Virus record (IMG/VR): IMGVR_UViG_3300029319_000253
Span: 2,037-32,466 of that record
Strand: one strand, 5' to 3'
DNA length: 30,430 bases
Source: a virus
The notes beneath the pieces are model-generated. The model made no database searches and was not told the origin of the DNA. It saw nothing but the letters and a program-made list of their open reading frames with translations. Positions 1-7,407 of the stretch are shown here, piece after piece. How positions within the stretch are numbered: the stretch's first letter is position 1; every line of letters starts with the position of its first letter. The translations under genes and the position numbers were made by a program.

Positions 1-370
1 GGTTTGAATTTACAAAGTAACCTCCTGAACCAGATTTGGGTGCTTTAGGTTGTATTTTATTTCCATCTTTATCAGTAGTATAACCCTGATTATTGGCAGT
101 TATACTTGGTAAACTTGCAGCTGCTCTATACTTGAATATTTGTATCTCGAAGTAATCTTGTAAATCTGTGTCTAGATCTGTGGGATATTGTAAAACACCT
201 CCACCACCTATTTTGCTTTTGAAAAGGTTTTCAAAAAATGAAGCTAGACCAGTTTGTTTTTCTTGTTTCTCTACTTCTTCCGATGTATTGTTAGCAGCAA
301 TGTTTACCGCATTTGAGTTACCTGAAAGACTTTGTTTTTCTGCTGCATCAAAATTTTCTGCTAAAGCCAT
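1..370 (-). CDS. Probable virion structural protein, N-terminal part (runs off left edge)
   Basis: The reading frame opens at an ATG at 370, reading left, behind a clear ribosome site (GAGGTG a few bases upstream). It stays open for 123 codons to the window edge, so the C terminus is missing. The first 35 residues are polar and rich in Asn, Glu and Gln. They are followed by an amphipathic stretch (ASFFENLFKSK), a short Gly run, and a motif of the form LQYPTDLD-x5-DYFEIQIFKY. I associate such YP-D...QDY...I..Y motifs with cyanophage virion proteins of unknown role, but that is memory, not a search. It starts four bases after the stop of the preceding gene, so it belongs to the leftward unit headed by gp4. 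No enzyme motif is visible. Confidence 0.7.
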   Translation of the reverse strand, partial: MALAENFDAAEKQSLSGNSNAVNIAANNTSEEVEKQEKQTGLASFFENLFKSKIGGGGVLQYPTDLDTDLQDYFEIQIFKYRAAASLPSITANNQGYTTDKDGNKIQPKAPKSGSGGYFVNSN

Positions 371-374
371 AATA

Positions 375-662
375 TCACCTCAATATTGCTTTTATTACTA
401 TATTTCTAACATTATCTAAGAAGTCTATTGAACCATACTCATCAATTAATGTTGCATTATCATTTATTAAGTTATCGGTAGCACCTTTTTTCATCAACTT
501 TAAAGATTCTGTATACATTAATGTTCCTGTTTTATTATTAAAATCTGTATTATCACTGAATGTATATACACTATATGATGAGTTGCCAAATGTATCATCT
601 AAAGAAATGTAATACTTCTTACCATTAGAATTTCTTAATCTACTACTATGCGTTATGGCCAT
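375..662 (-). CDS. Hypothetical protein, 95 aa
   Basis: A small soluble protein that I do not recognise. The sequence has short beta-like stretches (KKYYISLDD, SSYSVYTFSD) and a polar, Asn/Asp-rich middle, with no Cys pairs, membrane segment or catalytic motif. Its ATG overlaps the stop codon of the upstream gene as TAATG, so its translation is probably coupled to that gene. The following gene begins four bases beyond its stop. By position in a late leftward unit headed by a head-completion gene it may be a minor virion or assembly protein, but that is only context. Confidence 0.65.
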   Translation of the reverse strand: MAITHSSRLRNSNGKKYYISLDDTFGNSSYSVYTFSDNTDFNNKTGTLMYTESLKLMKKGATDNLINDNATLIDEYGSIDFLDNVRNIVIKAILR

Positions 663-1171
663 TACTTATCCCTCCATACTCTGTAAGGTGGAAAATCATT
701 GCCGTCGTTATTGATAAATTTTGATGTAGGTAATAAAGACACCTCTGCCATCTCCGATTCGGGTATTCTCATAATATTACCTTGTATCCCACTGAAATAA
801 TACCTGTGTATTGTCTTTCTGGGTACAACTGCACCGTCGCCACTATTTAGAAGGCTTTTTGCGACTCCTTCTCTTAATTTATTATTTAGGTAATGTAGAT
901 TGGCTCCAAGAAATCCATCTTTGAAGACACCTAACACATAACTCATTGGAAACTGATCATAATACTTTAACTTTTCTGGTTTAGTTGCAACATAGTTGAA
1001 AAAGTATAGCTCACCAACTTCCACTGGCCCAGATACTTCACCAAATTCGCCAGGATCGTCATATTCTGCACCTTGATAATTCTGCAAAGCAGTCATCAAC
1101 ATACTACGATACCAGTCACGACTGCGGTTTCGTTTGCCTGCCTCTTGTATAATCTGGGAAGCGATACTCAT
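662..1171 (-). CDS. Phage structural/packaging protein, possibly gp2-like (DNA end protector)
   Basis: 169 aa. The centre carries a motif I associate with T4-like phages: VGELYFFNYVATKPEKLKYY continuing D-QFP (about residues 51-74), then KDGFLGANLHYL (about 85-96) and a basic helix. The N-terminal 25 residues are helical and basic (ASQIIQEAGKRNRSRDWYR). In T4 the DNA end protector gene 2 is next to gene 4, and here this gene follows gp4 with an ATGA overlap. That context supports a gp2-like or related head/packaging role but does not prove it. It is shorter than T4 gp2 (about 274 aa). The alternative is an uncharacterised conserved virion protein of cyanophages. Confidence 0.6.
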   Translation of the reverse strand: MSIASQIIQEAGKRNRSRDWYRSMLMTALQNYQGAEYDDPGEFGEVSGPVEVGELYFFNYVATKPEKLKYYDQFPMSYVLGVFKDGFLGANLHYLNNKLREGVAKSLLNSGDGAVVPRKTIHRYYFSGIQGNIMRIPESEMAEVSLLPTSKFINNDGNDFPPYRVWRDK

Positions 1172-1608
1172 TTAATACCTAGTTCCTTCTCGGTGAAAAT
1201 TTTAAATTCCCATAGTCTATCATCACAGAAGTCTTTTGCAGCCTTCCATTTAGCCTGATTCACACCCCATGTATAGACCTCATTCATCCATGTTTTAGTT
1301 TTTTTCGATGGATTTGTGACTGGTTCTTTACATTGTCTTGCTGGTTTGACTTCAATTACCATACGACGAGTGTTCTTAGACCCATCAACATACTTGATAT
1401 AGAAGTCTGGAAAGTATCTTCTCCTACGGCCACTGACTGGATCCCTGTATGGTATTGAAAATTCTTCACTACCCCACTCAATGATATGATCGTGAGAATC
1501 ACAATATACCATGAATTTACGTTCCCATAACGACCTATAGATGATGTTTCTGGGATCTCCTTTGTATTTTCTGGGGTTGGTAGGCCTATACTTCCCACTA
1601 TAGCTCAT
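1168..1608 (-). CDS. 4: Head completion protein gp4 (PD-(D/E)XK nuclease-like)
   Basis: 146 aa from the ATG at 1608, close to the roughly 150 aa of T4 gp4 (also called gp50). An upstream TTG at 1620 is in frame but would place the start in the leader. The family pattern is plain: NPRKYKGDPRNIIYRSLWE (11-29), SEEFSIPYRDPVSGRRRRYF (47-66), PDFYIKY (67-73), IEVKP (85-89) and a C-terminal NQAKWKAAKDFC helix. E29, D68 and E86-x-K88 fit a PD-(D/E)XK nuclease active site. In T4, gp4 acts at head completion so that filled heads can join tails. It is the first gene of the leftward unit and overlaps the next gene by ATGA. A late promoter candidate (CTAAATAG, read leftward from 1642) lies about 27 nt upstream. 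Confidence 0.93.
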   Translation of the reverse strand: MSYSGKYRPTNPRKYKGDPRNIIYRSLWERKFMVYCDSHDHIIEWGSEEFSIPYRDPVSGRRRRYFPDFYIKYVDGSKNTRRMVIEVKPARQCKEPVTNPSKKTKTWMNEVYTWGVNQAKWKAAKDFCDDRLWEFKIFTEKELGIK

Positions 1609-1613
1609 AAATA
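1606..1613 (+). promoter_or_regulatory. T4-type late promoter (CATAAATA) for the rightward baseplate unit
   Basis: An exact NATAAATA late -10 element that ends 33 nt before the ATG of the tail-tube cap gene. It overlaps the start codon of gp4 on the other strand and faces the leftward late promoter at 1635-1642. Confidence 0.6.
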
Positions 1614-1634
1614 AAAGCAATAACTAGCTGATAT

Positions 1635-1642
1635 CTATTTAG
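1635..1642 (-). promoter_or_regulatory. T4-type late promoter candidate (CTAAATAG) for the gp4 unit
   Basis: Read on the minus strand the bases are CTAAATAG, the CTAAATA variant seen upstream of other units in this window (2606, 11869, 20629). Expected initiation near 1628 would give gp4 a leader of about 20 nt. Confidence 0.5.
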
Positions 1643-1646
1643 AGAT

Positions 1647-2609
1647 ATGTCAAGAAGACCAAAAAAATACTTAATTAATGATATACGATCAAGATTCCAG
1701 ACGGTAGCTATTGATAATAAGTATCAAGTTTTTATGGAACCGAATCTGAATGTGTATAATGCAGCTGCGGACGTAGGTATATCAAGAAGATTTGTAGATG
1801 AAGATCTAGGATTATATGCTTCTGAAGCTGTTTTGCCTGGATCATCATTTGCTGATGTTGAGGTGTCAGGAGATAGACAAGGTATTACAGAAAGAATGCC
1901 TTTTAAAAGGATATATGATGATGTGACTCTGACTTTTATGGTAGATAGAGAGTATAAAGTTTTGAAATACTTTGAAGCTTGGATGCAATTAATAAATCCT
2001 CTACATGGTCAAACTGGAGGGAAGGCAGATAATCAAATTATGACTTTGAATTATCCAAAAGATTACAAATGCACGATGAGTGTGGTTAAATTTAATAAAG
2101 ATTACTTTAAAAATGGTGGTGCTTACATATATTATTGCTTCATAAGATCATGGCCATTATCAATATCATCAGTGCCTGTAAACTATGAATCTGGATCAAT
2201 ATTGAAATTAAATGTAACTTTTAGATATGAAAGATATGTTATGGAAAATGTAACCAGAGGTATGATTAGATCTGGGTGGAAAGGATATTCTGATTCATTT
2301 GATCCTTGGATGGGTAACTATGGTCAATTTGATAGTGATTATTTTGGATTCGATCCTGATTTTAAATTAAAAGAGACAGGTAACTCAAAAAGTGAATCTA
2401 ATAATAACAACAAAGATAAAACTAACGTTAATTCATCATCAACATTTACTGGTAATGAAATTTATGTAAACAAAGATGAGGAAACTGGTGGTTTTTATAT
2501 GAAACAATCACAGGAAGTAATAAATCTCTATTTAAGGTTGGGAGTTTATGAAGAAAGAGAAGGAAAATACTATGAAAAAGGCACTTTAAAAGAGATAAAA
2601 CCATACTAA
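1647..2609 (+). CDS. 48: Baseplate tail-tube cap/initiator protein (gp48/gp54-like)
   Basis: 320 aa. In T4, gp48 and gp54 sit on top of the baseplate hub and nucleate polymerisation of the tail tube, and both share the tube-protein fold. Residues about 40-220 look like that family: GVISRRFVDEDLG-type N-terminal region, then PGSSFADVEVSGDRQGITER, MPFKRIYDDVTLTFMVDREY and KYFEAWMQLINPL, followed by beta strands with aromatic residues. The length matches T4 gp54 (320), but cyanophage homologues are usually annotated gp48, so the exact orthology is uncertain. From about residue 248 there is a low-complexity Ser/Asn/Lys linker, then a short charged C-terminal segment that I do not recognise. It heads the rightward hub unit behind the late promoter at 1606. 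Confidence 0.75.
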   Translation: MSRRPKKYLINDIRSRFQTVAIDNKYQVFMEPNLNVYNAAADVGISRRFVDEDLGLYASEAVLPGSSFADVEVSGDRQGITERMPFKRIYDDVTLTFMVDREYKVLKYFEAWMQLINPLHGQTGGKADNQIMTLNYPKDYKCTMSVVKFNKDYFKNGGAYIYYCFIRSWPLSISSVPVNYESGSILKLNVTFRYERYVMENVTRGMIRSGWKGYSDSFDPWMGNYGQFDSDYFGFDPDFKLKETGNSKSESNNNNKDKTNVNSSSTFTGNEIYVNKDEETGGFYMKQSQEVINLYLRLGVYEEREGKYYEKGTLKEIKPY

Positions 2610-2612
2610 ATA
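2606..2612 (+). promoter_or_regulatory. Late promoter candidate (CTAAATA) before gp26
   Basis: A CTAAATA element that overlaps the stop codon of the preceding gene and ends 20 nt before the gp26 ATG. It matches the other late elements in the window and could restart transcription for the hub-assembly genes. Confidence 0.5.
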
Positions 2613-2632
2613 AAGCACTGAAGTGAATAATT

Positions 2633-3349
2633 ATGCCATTACCAAAGATTGTTACGCCTACTCATGAATTAACTCTACCATCAAATGGAAAGAAAATAAC
2701 ATATAGGCCTTTTCTGGTAAAAGAAGAAAAAATACTTATACTCGCAATAGAAAGTAACTCCCTTAAAGATATTTCTAGAGCTATAAAAGATGTACTTAGA
2801 AACTGTATTCTCACGAAGGGTGTCAAGGTTGATGAACTTCCTACTTTTGATATCGAATACTTATTTTTAAATATTCGTGCGAGATCTATAGGTGAAAGTA
2901 TTGAACTTGTTGTTACTTGTCCTGATGACGGTGAAACTAAAGTAAATGCTACAGTTTACATTGATGAAGTTCAAGTAAAAACAAATGAAAAACATAACGC
3001 TGACATCAAGATAGATGACACATATACTATGAGAATGAAATATCCATCATTAGATGAGTTTATTGATGAAAACTTTAATTTCGATGGACAGGCTTCTAAT
3101 AATAGTTTTGAAATTATTGCTTCTTGTATTGATATGGTGTTCAGTGAAGATGAAGCGTGGGAAGCAAAAGACTGTACTAAAAAGGAACTAACTCAATTTG
3201 TGGAACAACTAAACTCCGCTCAGTTCAAAGAGATAGAAAAATTCTTTGATACAATGCCACAGTTATCTCATGATATTGAAGTAGAAAATCCAAAAACAAA
3301 AGTCAAGTCTACAGTCAAATTAGAAGGGTTAGCAAGTTTTTTCGGTTAA
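2633..3349 (+). CDS. 26: Baseplate hub/tail assembly protein gp26
   Basis: 238 aa, slightly longer than T4 gp26 (208). The N terminus LPKIVTPTHELTLPSNGKKI then YRPFLVKEEKILILAIES, and the middle FDIEYLFLNIRARSIGE, are characteristic of the T4-like gp26 family, which is needed to build the central baseplate hub. The C-terminal third (about 150-238) is acidic and resembles tail assembly chaperones of other phages, with helices around FVEQLNSAQFKEIEKFF. The last sense codons are GCA AGT TTT TTC GGT TAA. They contain the slippery heptamer T_TTT_TTC described separately, which would join this protein to the next frame. The next ATG lies two bases past the stop. Confidence 0.88.
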   Translation: MPLPKIVTPTHELTLPSNGKKITYRPFLVKEEKILILAIESNSLKDISRAIKDVLRNCILTKGVKVDELPTFDIEYLFLNIRARSIGESIELVVTCPDDGETKVNATVYIDEVQVKTNEKHNADIKIDDTYTMRMKYPSLDEFIDENFNFDGQASNNSFEIIASCIDMVFSEDEAWEAKDCTKKELTQFVEQLNSAQFKEIEKFFDTMPQLSHDIEVENPKTKVKSTVKLEGLASFFG

Positions 3350-3377
3350 GTATGGCTCATTTGAGTGCTGAGTCATA
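3337..3377 (+). promoter_or_regulatory. Candidate programmed -1 ribosomal frameshift signal at the gp26/gp51 junction
   Basis: The heptamer T_TTT_TTC occupies 3337-3343 and is aligned to the gp26 frame as X_XXY_YYZ, two codons before its stop. After a 7-nt spacer comes a hairpin whose arms are TATGGCTCA (3351-3359) and TGAGTCATA (3369-3377): nine pairs with one G-U and a 9-nt loop. A -1 slip reads CGG TTA AGT and then the ATG at 3352, so the downstream gene is entered in frame with no stop. The product would be about 300 aa (237 + 3 + 60). Confidence 0.6.
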
Positions 3378-3534
3378 CTATGAATTGACATTCTCATTAA
3401 TGCAGTATCATAAATATAGTTTGACAGAGCTAGAAAACATGATGCCTTGGGAGAGGGACGTTTATGTCAATTTACTAAGGAACTATCTAGAGGCTGAAAA
3501 ACTCAAACAGCAACAACAACAAGGATTAGGATAA
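3352..3534 (+). CDS. 51: Small tail/hub assembly chaperone, gp51-like
   Basis: 60 aa. The sequence has the pattern SYYELTFSLMQYHKYSLTEL, then ENMMPWERDVYVNLLRNYLE and a Gln-rich tail. The PWERDVYV...L motif is typical of the small downstream half (T part) of tail assembly chaperones in long-tailed phages. Cyanophage proteins in this position are annotated gp51, although T4 gp51 (about 249 aa) is much longer, so the name reflects position more than full homology. No ribosome site precedes the ATG, and the ATG lies inside the left arm of the hairpin at 3351-3377. Translation therefore probably depends on frameshifting from, or coupling to, gp26. Its stop overlaps the next start as TAATG. Confidence 0.75.
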   Translation: MAHLSAESYYELTFSLMQYHKYSLTELENMMPWERDVYVNLLRNYLEAEKLKQQQQQGLG

Positions 3535-4820
3535 TGGTAGGGCCGTTAGCACTTTTAGCAGGAGCAGCAAATGCATACCTTATCATTGATGCAGCAATAA
3601 AGCTTACTAATTATTTTAGAAATAGGGGTAAAAATGATACTTTTACCACTCCTGACAATACAGACAAATTAAACAAAGATAATATTGATAAACAGAAAAA
3701 TTTTGCGAATGTAAATAGAGACTTTAGAGGTGGTGCTGCTAATAATATAAGATCTACGAGAGGTGGTGTATTAAGTTTTCTTGGTGATCCTAGTAGAAGA
3801 TTAGATGATGCACCTGATATTGTAGAAGAAAATCAATCAGTTCTTAGAGGTGTAGAGACTCTTGGTGGATTTTTTCCTCCTTTAAATACTCGTGAACCAA
3901 ATATTGACAATCAAAGAATTGTAGAGTCGGGTTTTTTAGGTGTTCGGTTAGAAATAGATAAAATAAACAGAAATATAGATGCTATAGCAAGAGCTATGGC
4001 TGAGAGTGCGTTGTTTGAACAAAAATATAGAAAAGATATGATAGATGCAATGCGTCAGGATTTAGTTGAAAAGGGAAAAGATAGATCAGAAACAAGAAGC
4101 GAACGATCTATATTCAATTTAATCACAAGACCAATAGAACAAGCTCAAGCGAGATTGGGTAAGTTTAAGAATGATTTTGCTAAAGCTATGTTACTTTCTG
4201 CTGGTCTTGAAGCCGCAAATATATTCTTTCCAGATTTTGGAGGGGATAGTGAAGGTGGTGAAGAAGGTGGTGAAGATGAAACTAAAACTCCAAAAGTTGG
4301 CGATTATTACTTTCAAAAACATTCGAGAGGTGGGGATTACTATGTATTACAATCAAATGGGGTATTTAAGAAAGTTGGAAGAGCAAGACCGAGAACTGGA
4401 ACACAGTTCCCAAAATCAGCTTTTGATCCTGTCATAGAAAGTATTAAAAATAATCAAAAAACTAATTTAGATGGAGGAGGTGAAGATAATAAAGGAACCG
4501 ATTTCAGAAGGGAAGATAATAATATTGGTGACTTTAATTTTGATATGGCATCTGAAAATAAAAATAATCTTAATGAAACGTTTAATTCTGAAACTAATTT
4601 AACATTTGATAATAAAATATTCAATTCTGAAACTCCTGTAGCTATGAATGTAGGTGGATTAGAAGGTGGTGAAAAAGTTACTTTTATAGACATGCGTAGG
4701 AAAATCAATGATTCCGCTCAGGGTAGTGATGTTAGTGGTGCTGACAGTGAATTAGTTGATAATATTCCTGAGTTTGATCCAGCAAGATCATCAATATATG
4801 AAGCTTTTGTATCTGCGTAA
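3534..4820 (+). CDS. Tail lumen / tape-measure candidate protein 1 (428 aa)
   Basis: I do not recognise a named family. The N terminus (residues 1-29) is hydrophobic (LALLAGAANAYLIIDAAIKL). Next come a polar, Asn/Asp-rich segment, helical charged regions (about 140-235, with EIDKINRNIDAIARAMAESA), an acidic Gly/Glu stretch near 235-250 (SEGGEEGGEDE) and a low-complexity Asn/Glu-rich C-terminal half. It follows the chaperone pair gp26/gp51 directly, where long-tailed phages usually keep the tape measure, and precedes gp27. T4 has genes 28 and 29 (tape measure) in this neighbourhood. A structural or tape-measure-related role is an inference from position, length and composition. It is linked to both neighbours by TAATG overlaps. 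Confidence 0.65.
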   Translation: MVGPLALLAGAANAYLIIDAAIKLTNYFRNRGKNDTFTTPDNTDKLNKDNIDKQKNFANVNRDFRGGAANNIRSTRGGVLSFLGDPSRRLDDAPDIVEENQSVLRGVETLGGFFPPLNTREPNIDNQRIVESGFLGVRLEIDKINRNIDAIARAMAESALFEQKYRKDMIDAMRQDLVEKGKDRSETRSERSIFNLITRPIEQAQARLGKFKNDFAKAMLLSAGLEAANIFFPDFGGDSEGGEEGGEDETKTPKVGDYYFQKHSRGGDYYVLQSNGVFKKVGRARPRTGTQFPKSAFDPVIESIKNNQKTNLDGGGEDNKGTDFRREDNNIGDFNFDMASENKNNLNETFNSETNLTFDNKIFNSETPVAMNVGGLEGGEKVTFIDMRRKINDSAQGSDVSGADSELVDNIPEFDPARSSIYEAFVSA

Positions 4821-6094
4821 TGGAAAAAGATTTTAACCCCATAAGAGATTTAAGATCTCCCGAAGTTGATCCCTTCAATGTTCCTGCTGGTCAATCGACA
4901 CAGGAAATAGAGGCAATACGACTTACACTTGTGGTGACAAGAGAAAAAACAGAAAATTTGGTAAAGTTACTCAAAAGAAACGGATTGTTATTTAAAAAAG
5001 ATGTTGAAAAGATAAAAGAATTACAAAGAAGACTTAGAAAAACAATTCCTCGTATACCAATTTTACGTGATGATTCTATCAGCGAGAGTCAAATTTCTAT
5101 GGATGGTAGTAGACGTTCTAGATTTGATGCTATGAGAGGTTTTAATAGACCCCCAAAAACACCCACAACAACTTCTGTTCCTGTTGCAAATCCATTTCCA
5201 TTCTTTGAAATAGCTGTTGCTATTATAGGAATTTTTGGAATTAAGGGAATTAAAATGCCAAAATTCTTGAAAAATTTGTTTGGTAAAGGTAAAGGTGCGC
5301 CTAGCACAATTGATGACATATTAAAACAACTTGATGATCAGATTAAAGGCCGCCCTATTACGATTGATGATATATTAAAAAGACTTAATGAACAAATTAG
5401 AGAACTTGAAAAAGCCAAAAAAGTTGTTCCTACAAGTCTTAGAAACTTACAAAAAAATCTACAAAGTGTACAACAAAATCAAACTACAGCTGCTAGAATG
5501 TATTCTGGATTTGAGAAAAATAGAAATAAAATTATGTCAGGCAAAAAGTTTGCAAATAACAAGAGAATGTTTGAGAAAGAACTAAAAAATTTAGAAAAAG
5601 GCATTCCAGAATATAAAATTATGGAATTTCTTAATAAAAATAATATTACTAGTCCAAAGTTATTAAAAATTAGACTTAATCAAGGTTATAGAGCTGATGC
5701 AGACAGATTAGCTAAATCACTGAAAAGTGGAAAAATAACAGAAGGCGAATATGCTACAGAATTATTAAATTTACAAACTAGATATGATAAATTTTTGCTT
5801 GAACTTGACGTATATGCCAAAGATGTAGAAAATATTGTTGGTAAATCTTTAAAATCTAATTTGTATAAAAAATACAAACAACCATTACCAAAATCACTTC
5901 AACAATCTAATAAAGAAATAAGAGAGTTTATAAAACAAAACGTTTCTCCAGATAATCCCCTCTACGAGATATTAAATAAAGGTAAAAGTAAGGTTAAGTT
6001 GGATGGCAAGCCAATGTCTAATGATATTGCTATGTTAAATACAGATACAAGAGATAGAGAAACAATCGTCATCATCACAGATTCAATAGCGTAA
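4820..6094 (+). CDS. Tail lumen / tape-measure candidate protein 2 (424 aa)
   Basis: A highly charged, largely helical protein. Residues about 28-75 look coiled-coil-like (IEAIRLTLVVTREKTENLVK, then KKDVEKIKELQRRLRKT). A Pro/Thr-rich linker leads to a hydrophobic stretch at about 124-142 (PFFEIAVAIIGIFGIKGIK), then an exact two-copy 18-residue repeat (163-180 and 181-198, TIDDILKQLDDQIK / TIDDILKRLNEQIR), then Lys/Asn-rich helices to the end. Coiled-coil content with one hydrophobic patch is what tape measures look like, and the gene follows the assembly chaperones, but no family was recognised. The TAATG overlap with gp27 suggests coordinated production of tail-interior and hub proteins. At 424 aa it is shorter than T4 gp29 (590). 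Confidence 0.65.
   Translation: MEKDFNPIRDLRSPEVDPFNVPAGQSTQEIEAIRLTLVVTREKTENLVKLLKRNGLLFKKDVEKIKELQRRLRKTIPRIPILRDDSISESQISMDGSRRSRFDAMRGFNRPPKTPTTTSVPVANPFPFFEIAVAIIGIFGIKGIKMPKFLKNLFGKGKGAPSTIDDILKQLDDQIKGRPITIDDILKRLNEQIRELEKAKKVVPTSLRNLQKNLQSVQQNQTTAARMYSGFEKNRNKIMSGKKFANNKRMFEKELKNLEKGIPEYKIMEFLNKNNITSPKLLKIRLNQGYRADADRLAKSLKSGKITEGEYATELLNLQTRYDKFLLELDVYAKDVENIVGKSLKSNLYKKYKQPLPKSLQQSNKEIREFIKQNVSPDNPLYEILNKGKSKVKLDGKPMSNDIAMLNTDTRDRETIVIITDSIA
5306..5413 (+). repeat. Two-copy 54-bp in-frame tandem repeat
   Basis: Copies at 5306-5359 and 5360-5413 encode 18 residues each, beginning TIDDILK. They are most alike over the first 40 or so bases. The 18-residue period suits helical stacking in a coiled coil. 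Confidence 0.7.
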
Positions 6095-7380
6095 TGTCAT
6101 TATTTACTAAACAAGTAAAAATAAAAAATTTGACCATTTTCTCAGCAGTTGATCCAACGTCATATGCTGCTTTAGGTGAAAATATCACAACAGTATTGGA
6201 TATTCATTACTTTGAAAACATCTTTCAACCTAATTTTGCGTTTCAAATTAAATTTGTAAGTATTGACAATCCTTTGAGTGATATTCAATTACGAGGGACT
6301 GAAAGAGTTAGTATTGAGATAAAACATGATAGTATCGAGGAGTCATTTGAGTTTGATGATTTAGTTTTAACATCGTTTGTTCAAAACTCTGCAGAATCAA
6401 CCGCAAATATATTCACAATCAAAGCGGAACCTGTGGGAGCAATTAACAATGAAAAGAATAGAGTTACACAAAGATATGATAACAAAGTGGTCGGAACAGT
6501 TCATGTAAAAAACATATTACAATCGCAAATAGGAGCTAGTGAGGATGATATTGATATAGAGGATAGTGTAAATCAAGTGGGATTCTTCGGTAATTATTGG
6601 AGACCTTACAAAGCTTTATATTGGATAGCTAAACGTTCAATGTCTGGATCTATGCCCGAAGAGGGTGGATCTACTGATAGAGTTGGATTTTTATTTTGGA
6701 TGACGAAGAGTGGATATAAATTTAAAAGTATAGACACTATGATATCTGATGCTAAGAATGGGGATGTGTATGAATATGTACAACATGACGCTGTTCCTGA
6801 TGATCCAAATTTTGTTTTAGAAGATCCTAAATTTGAGGTTGATCAGAATATTATCTTGCAAATGATGAATTCAATGTATGGTGAAAATAGAAGGTACTTT
6901 AACTTACACACTTTACAAGTAAGTGATAATGCTCCATTTTCAAGAGAAGATGCACAACAAGCTCACTTGGGTGAAGAGGAAATAGTGGATCTTGATTTTG
7001 ATATAAATCAAATTCCTACGGTTCCTACTCGAAACGTGATTATGGATTTCACAATGAGAAGGGATGGAACAATTCATGATGGATCAGAAAAAAAATTAAC
7101 TGATGGAGAATATGATCCACATAAAATTATTAGTCAAGCTAAAATGAGATATCAAAGTTTGAGGTCTAGATCTCTTAGAATTACTGTTCCGATGAATTTA
7201 GATCTAGAAGCGGGAGATATCATATCTGTTAAGTTGATAGATAGTATGAAAGGCACCGATAAGTGGATGTCTGGATTGTATATTATCAAGGATCTCAGAC
7301 ATAGTTACATAACTGATGAAAAAGGTGTACAATGTCGTACATACCTCAGGCTTATAAAAGACACGCCTGGAGATGATTAA
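6094..7380 (+). CDS. 27: Baseplate central hub protein gp27
   Basis: 428 aa (T4 gp27 is about 391). In T4, gp27 forms the trimeric cylinder that joins the tail tube to the gp5 spike. The order of elements fits: an N-terminal beta domain (FTKQVKIKNLTIF ... DIHYFENIFQPNFAFQIKF), an insertion with GNYWRPYKALYWIAKRS near residue 167 (the part that in hub proteins packs against the central tube), and a C-terminal domain with TVPMNLDLEAGDIISVKLID, WMSGLYIIKDLRHSY and a final beta strand. Such a C-terminal pattern is shared by gp27/gpD-like hubs. The gene is flanked by TAATG coupling upstream, and downstream by the CP12-like gene instead of gp5 directly. Confidence 0.8.
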   Translation: MSLFTKQVKIKNLTIFSAVDPTSYAALGENITTVLDIHYFENIFQPNFAFQIKFVSIDNPLSDIQLRGTERVSIEIKHDSIEESFEFDDLVLTSFVQNSAESTANIFTIKAEPVGAINNEKNRVTQRYDNKVVGTVHVKNILQSQIGASEDDIDIEDSVNQVGFFGNYWRPYKALYWIAKRSMSGSMPEEGGSTDRVGFLFWMTKSGYKFKSIDTMISDAKNGDVYEYVQHDAVPDDPNFVLEDPKFEVDQNIILQMMNSMYGENRRYFNLHTLQVSDNAPFSREDAQQAHLGEEEIVDLDFDINQIPTVPTRNVIMDFTMRRDGTIHDGSEKKLTDGEYDPHKIISQAKMRYQSLRSRSLRITVPMNLDLEAGDIISVKLIDSMKGTDKWMSGLYIIKDLRHSYITDEKGVQCRTYLRLIKDTPGDD

Positions 7381-7383
7381 ATA
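7377..7383 (+). promoter_or_regulatory. Possible weak late promoter (TTAAATA) before the CP12-like gene
   Basis: TTAAATA differs from the CTAAATA element by one base, overlaps the gp27 stop, and ends 24 nt before the ATG. The match is weak and is included because a leader of this size suits the strong ribosome site that follows. Confidence 0.3.
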
Positions 7384-7393
7384 GCTATAGTAT

Positions 7394-7400
7394 AAGGAGG
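7394..7400 (+). promoter_or_regulatory. Consensus ribosome binding site (AAGGAGG)
   Basis: AAGGAGG, 7 nt before the ATG at 7408. It is the strongest Shine-Dalgarno site I see in the window. Neighbouring structural genes rely on stop/start overlap, so this gene is set up for independent, efficient translation. Confidence 0.8.
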
Positions 7401-7407
7401 TACTATT

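Noticed and set aside
1609-1620. Upstream TTG start for gp4
   Set aside because: The ATG at 1608 gives the family's usual N terminus; the extension would occupy the short leader after the late promoter.
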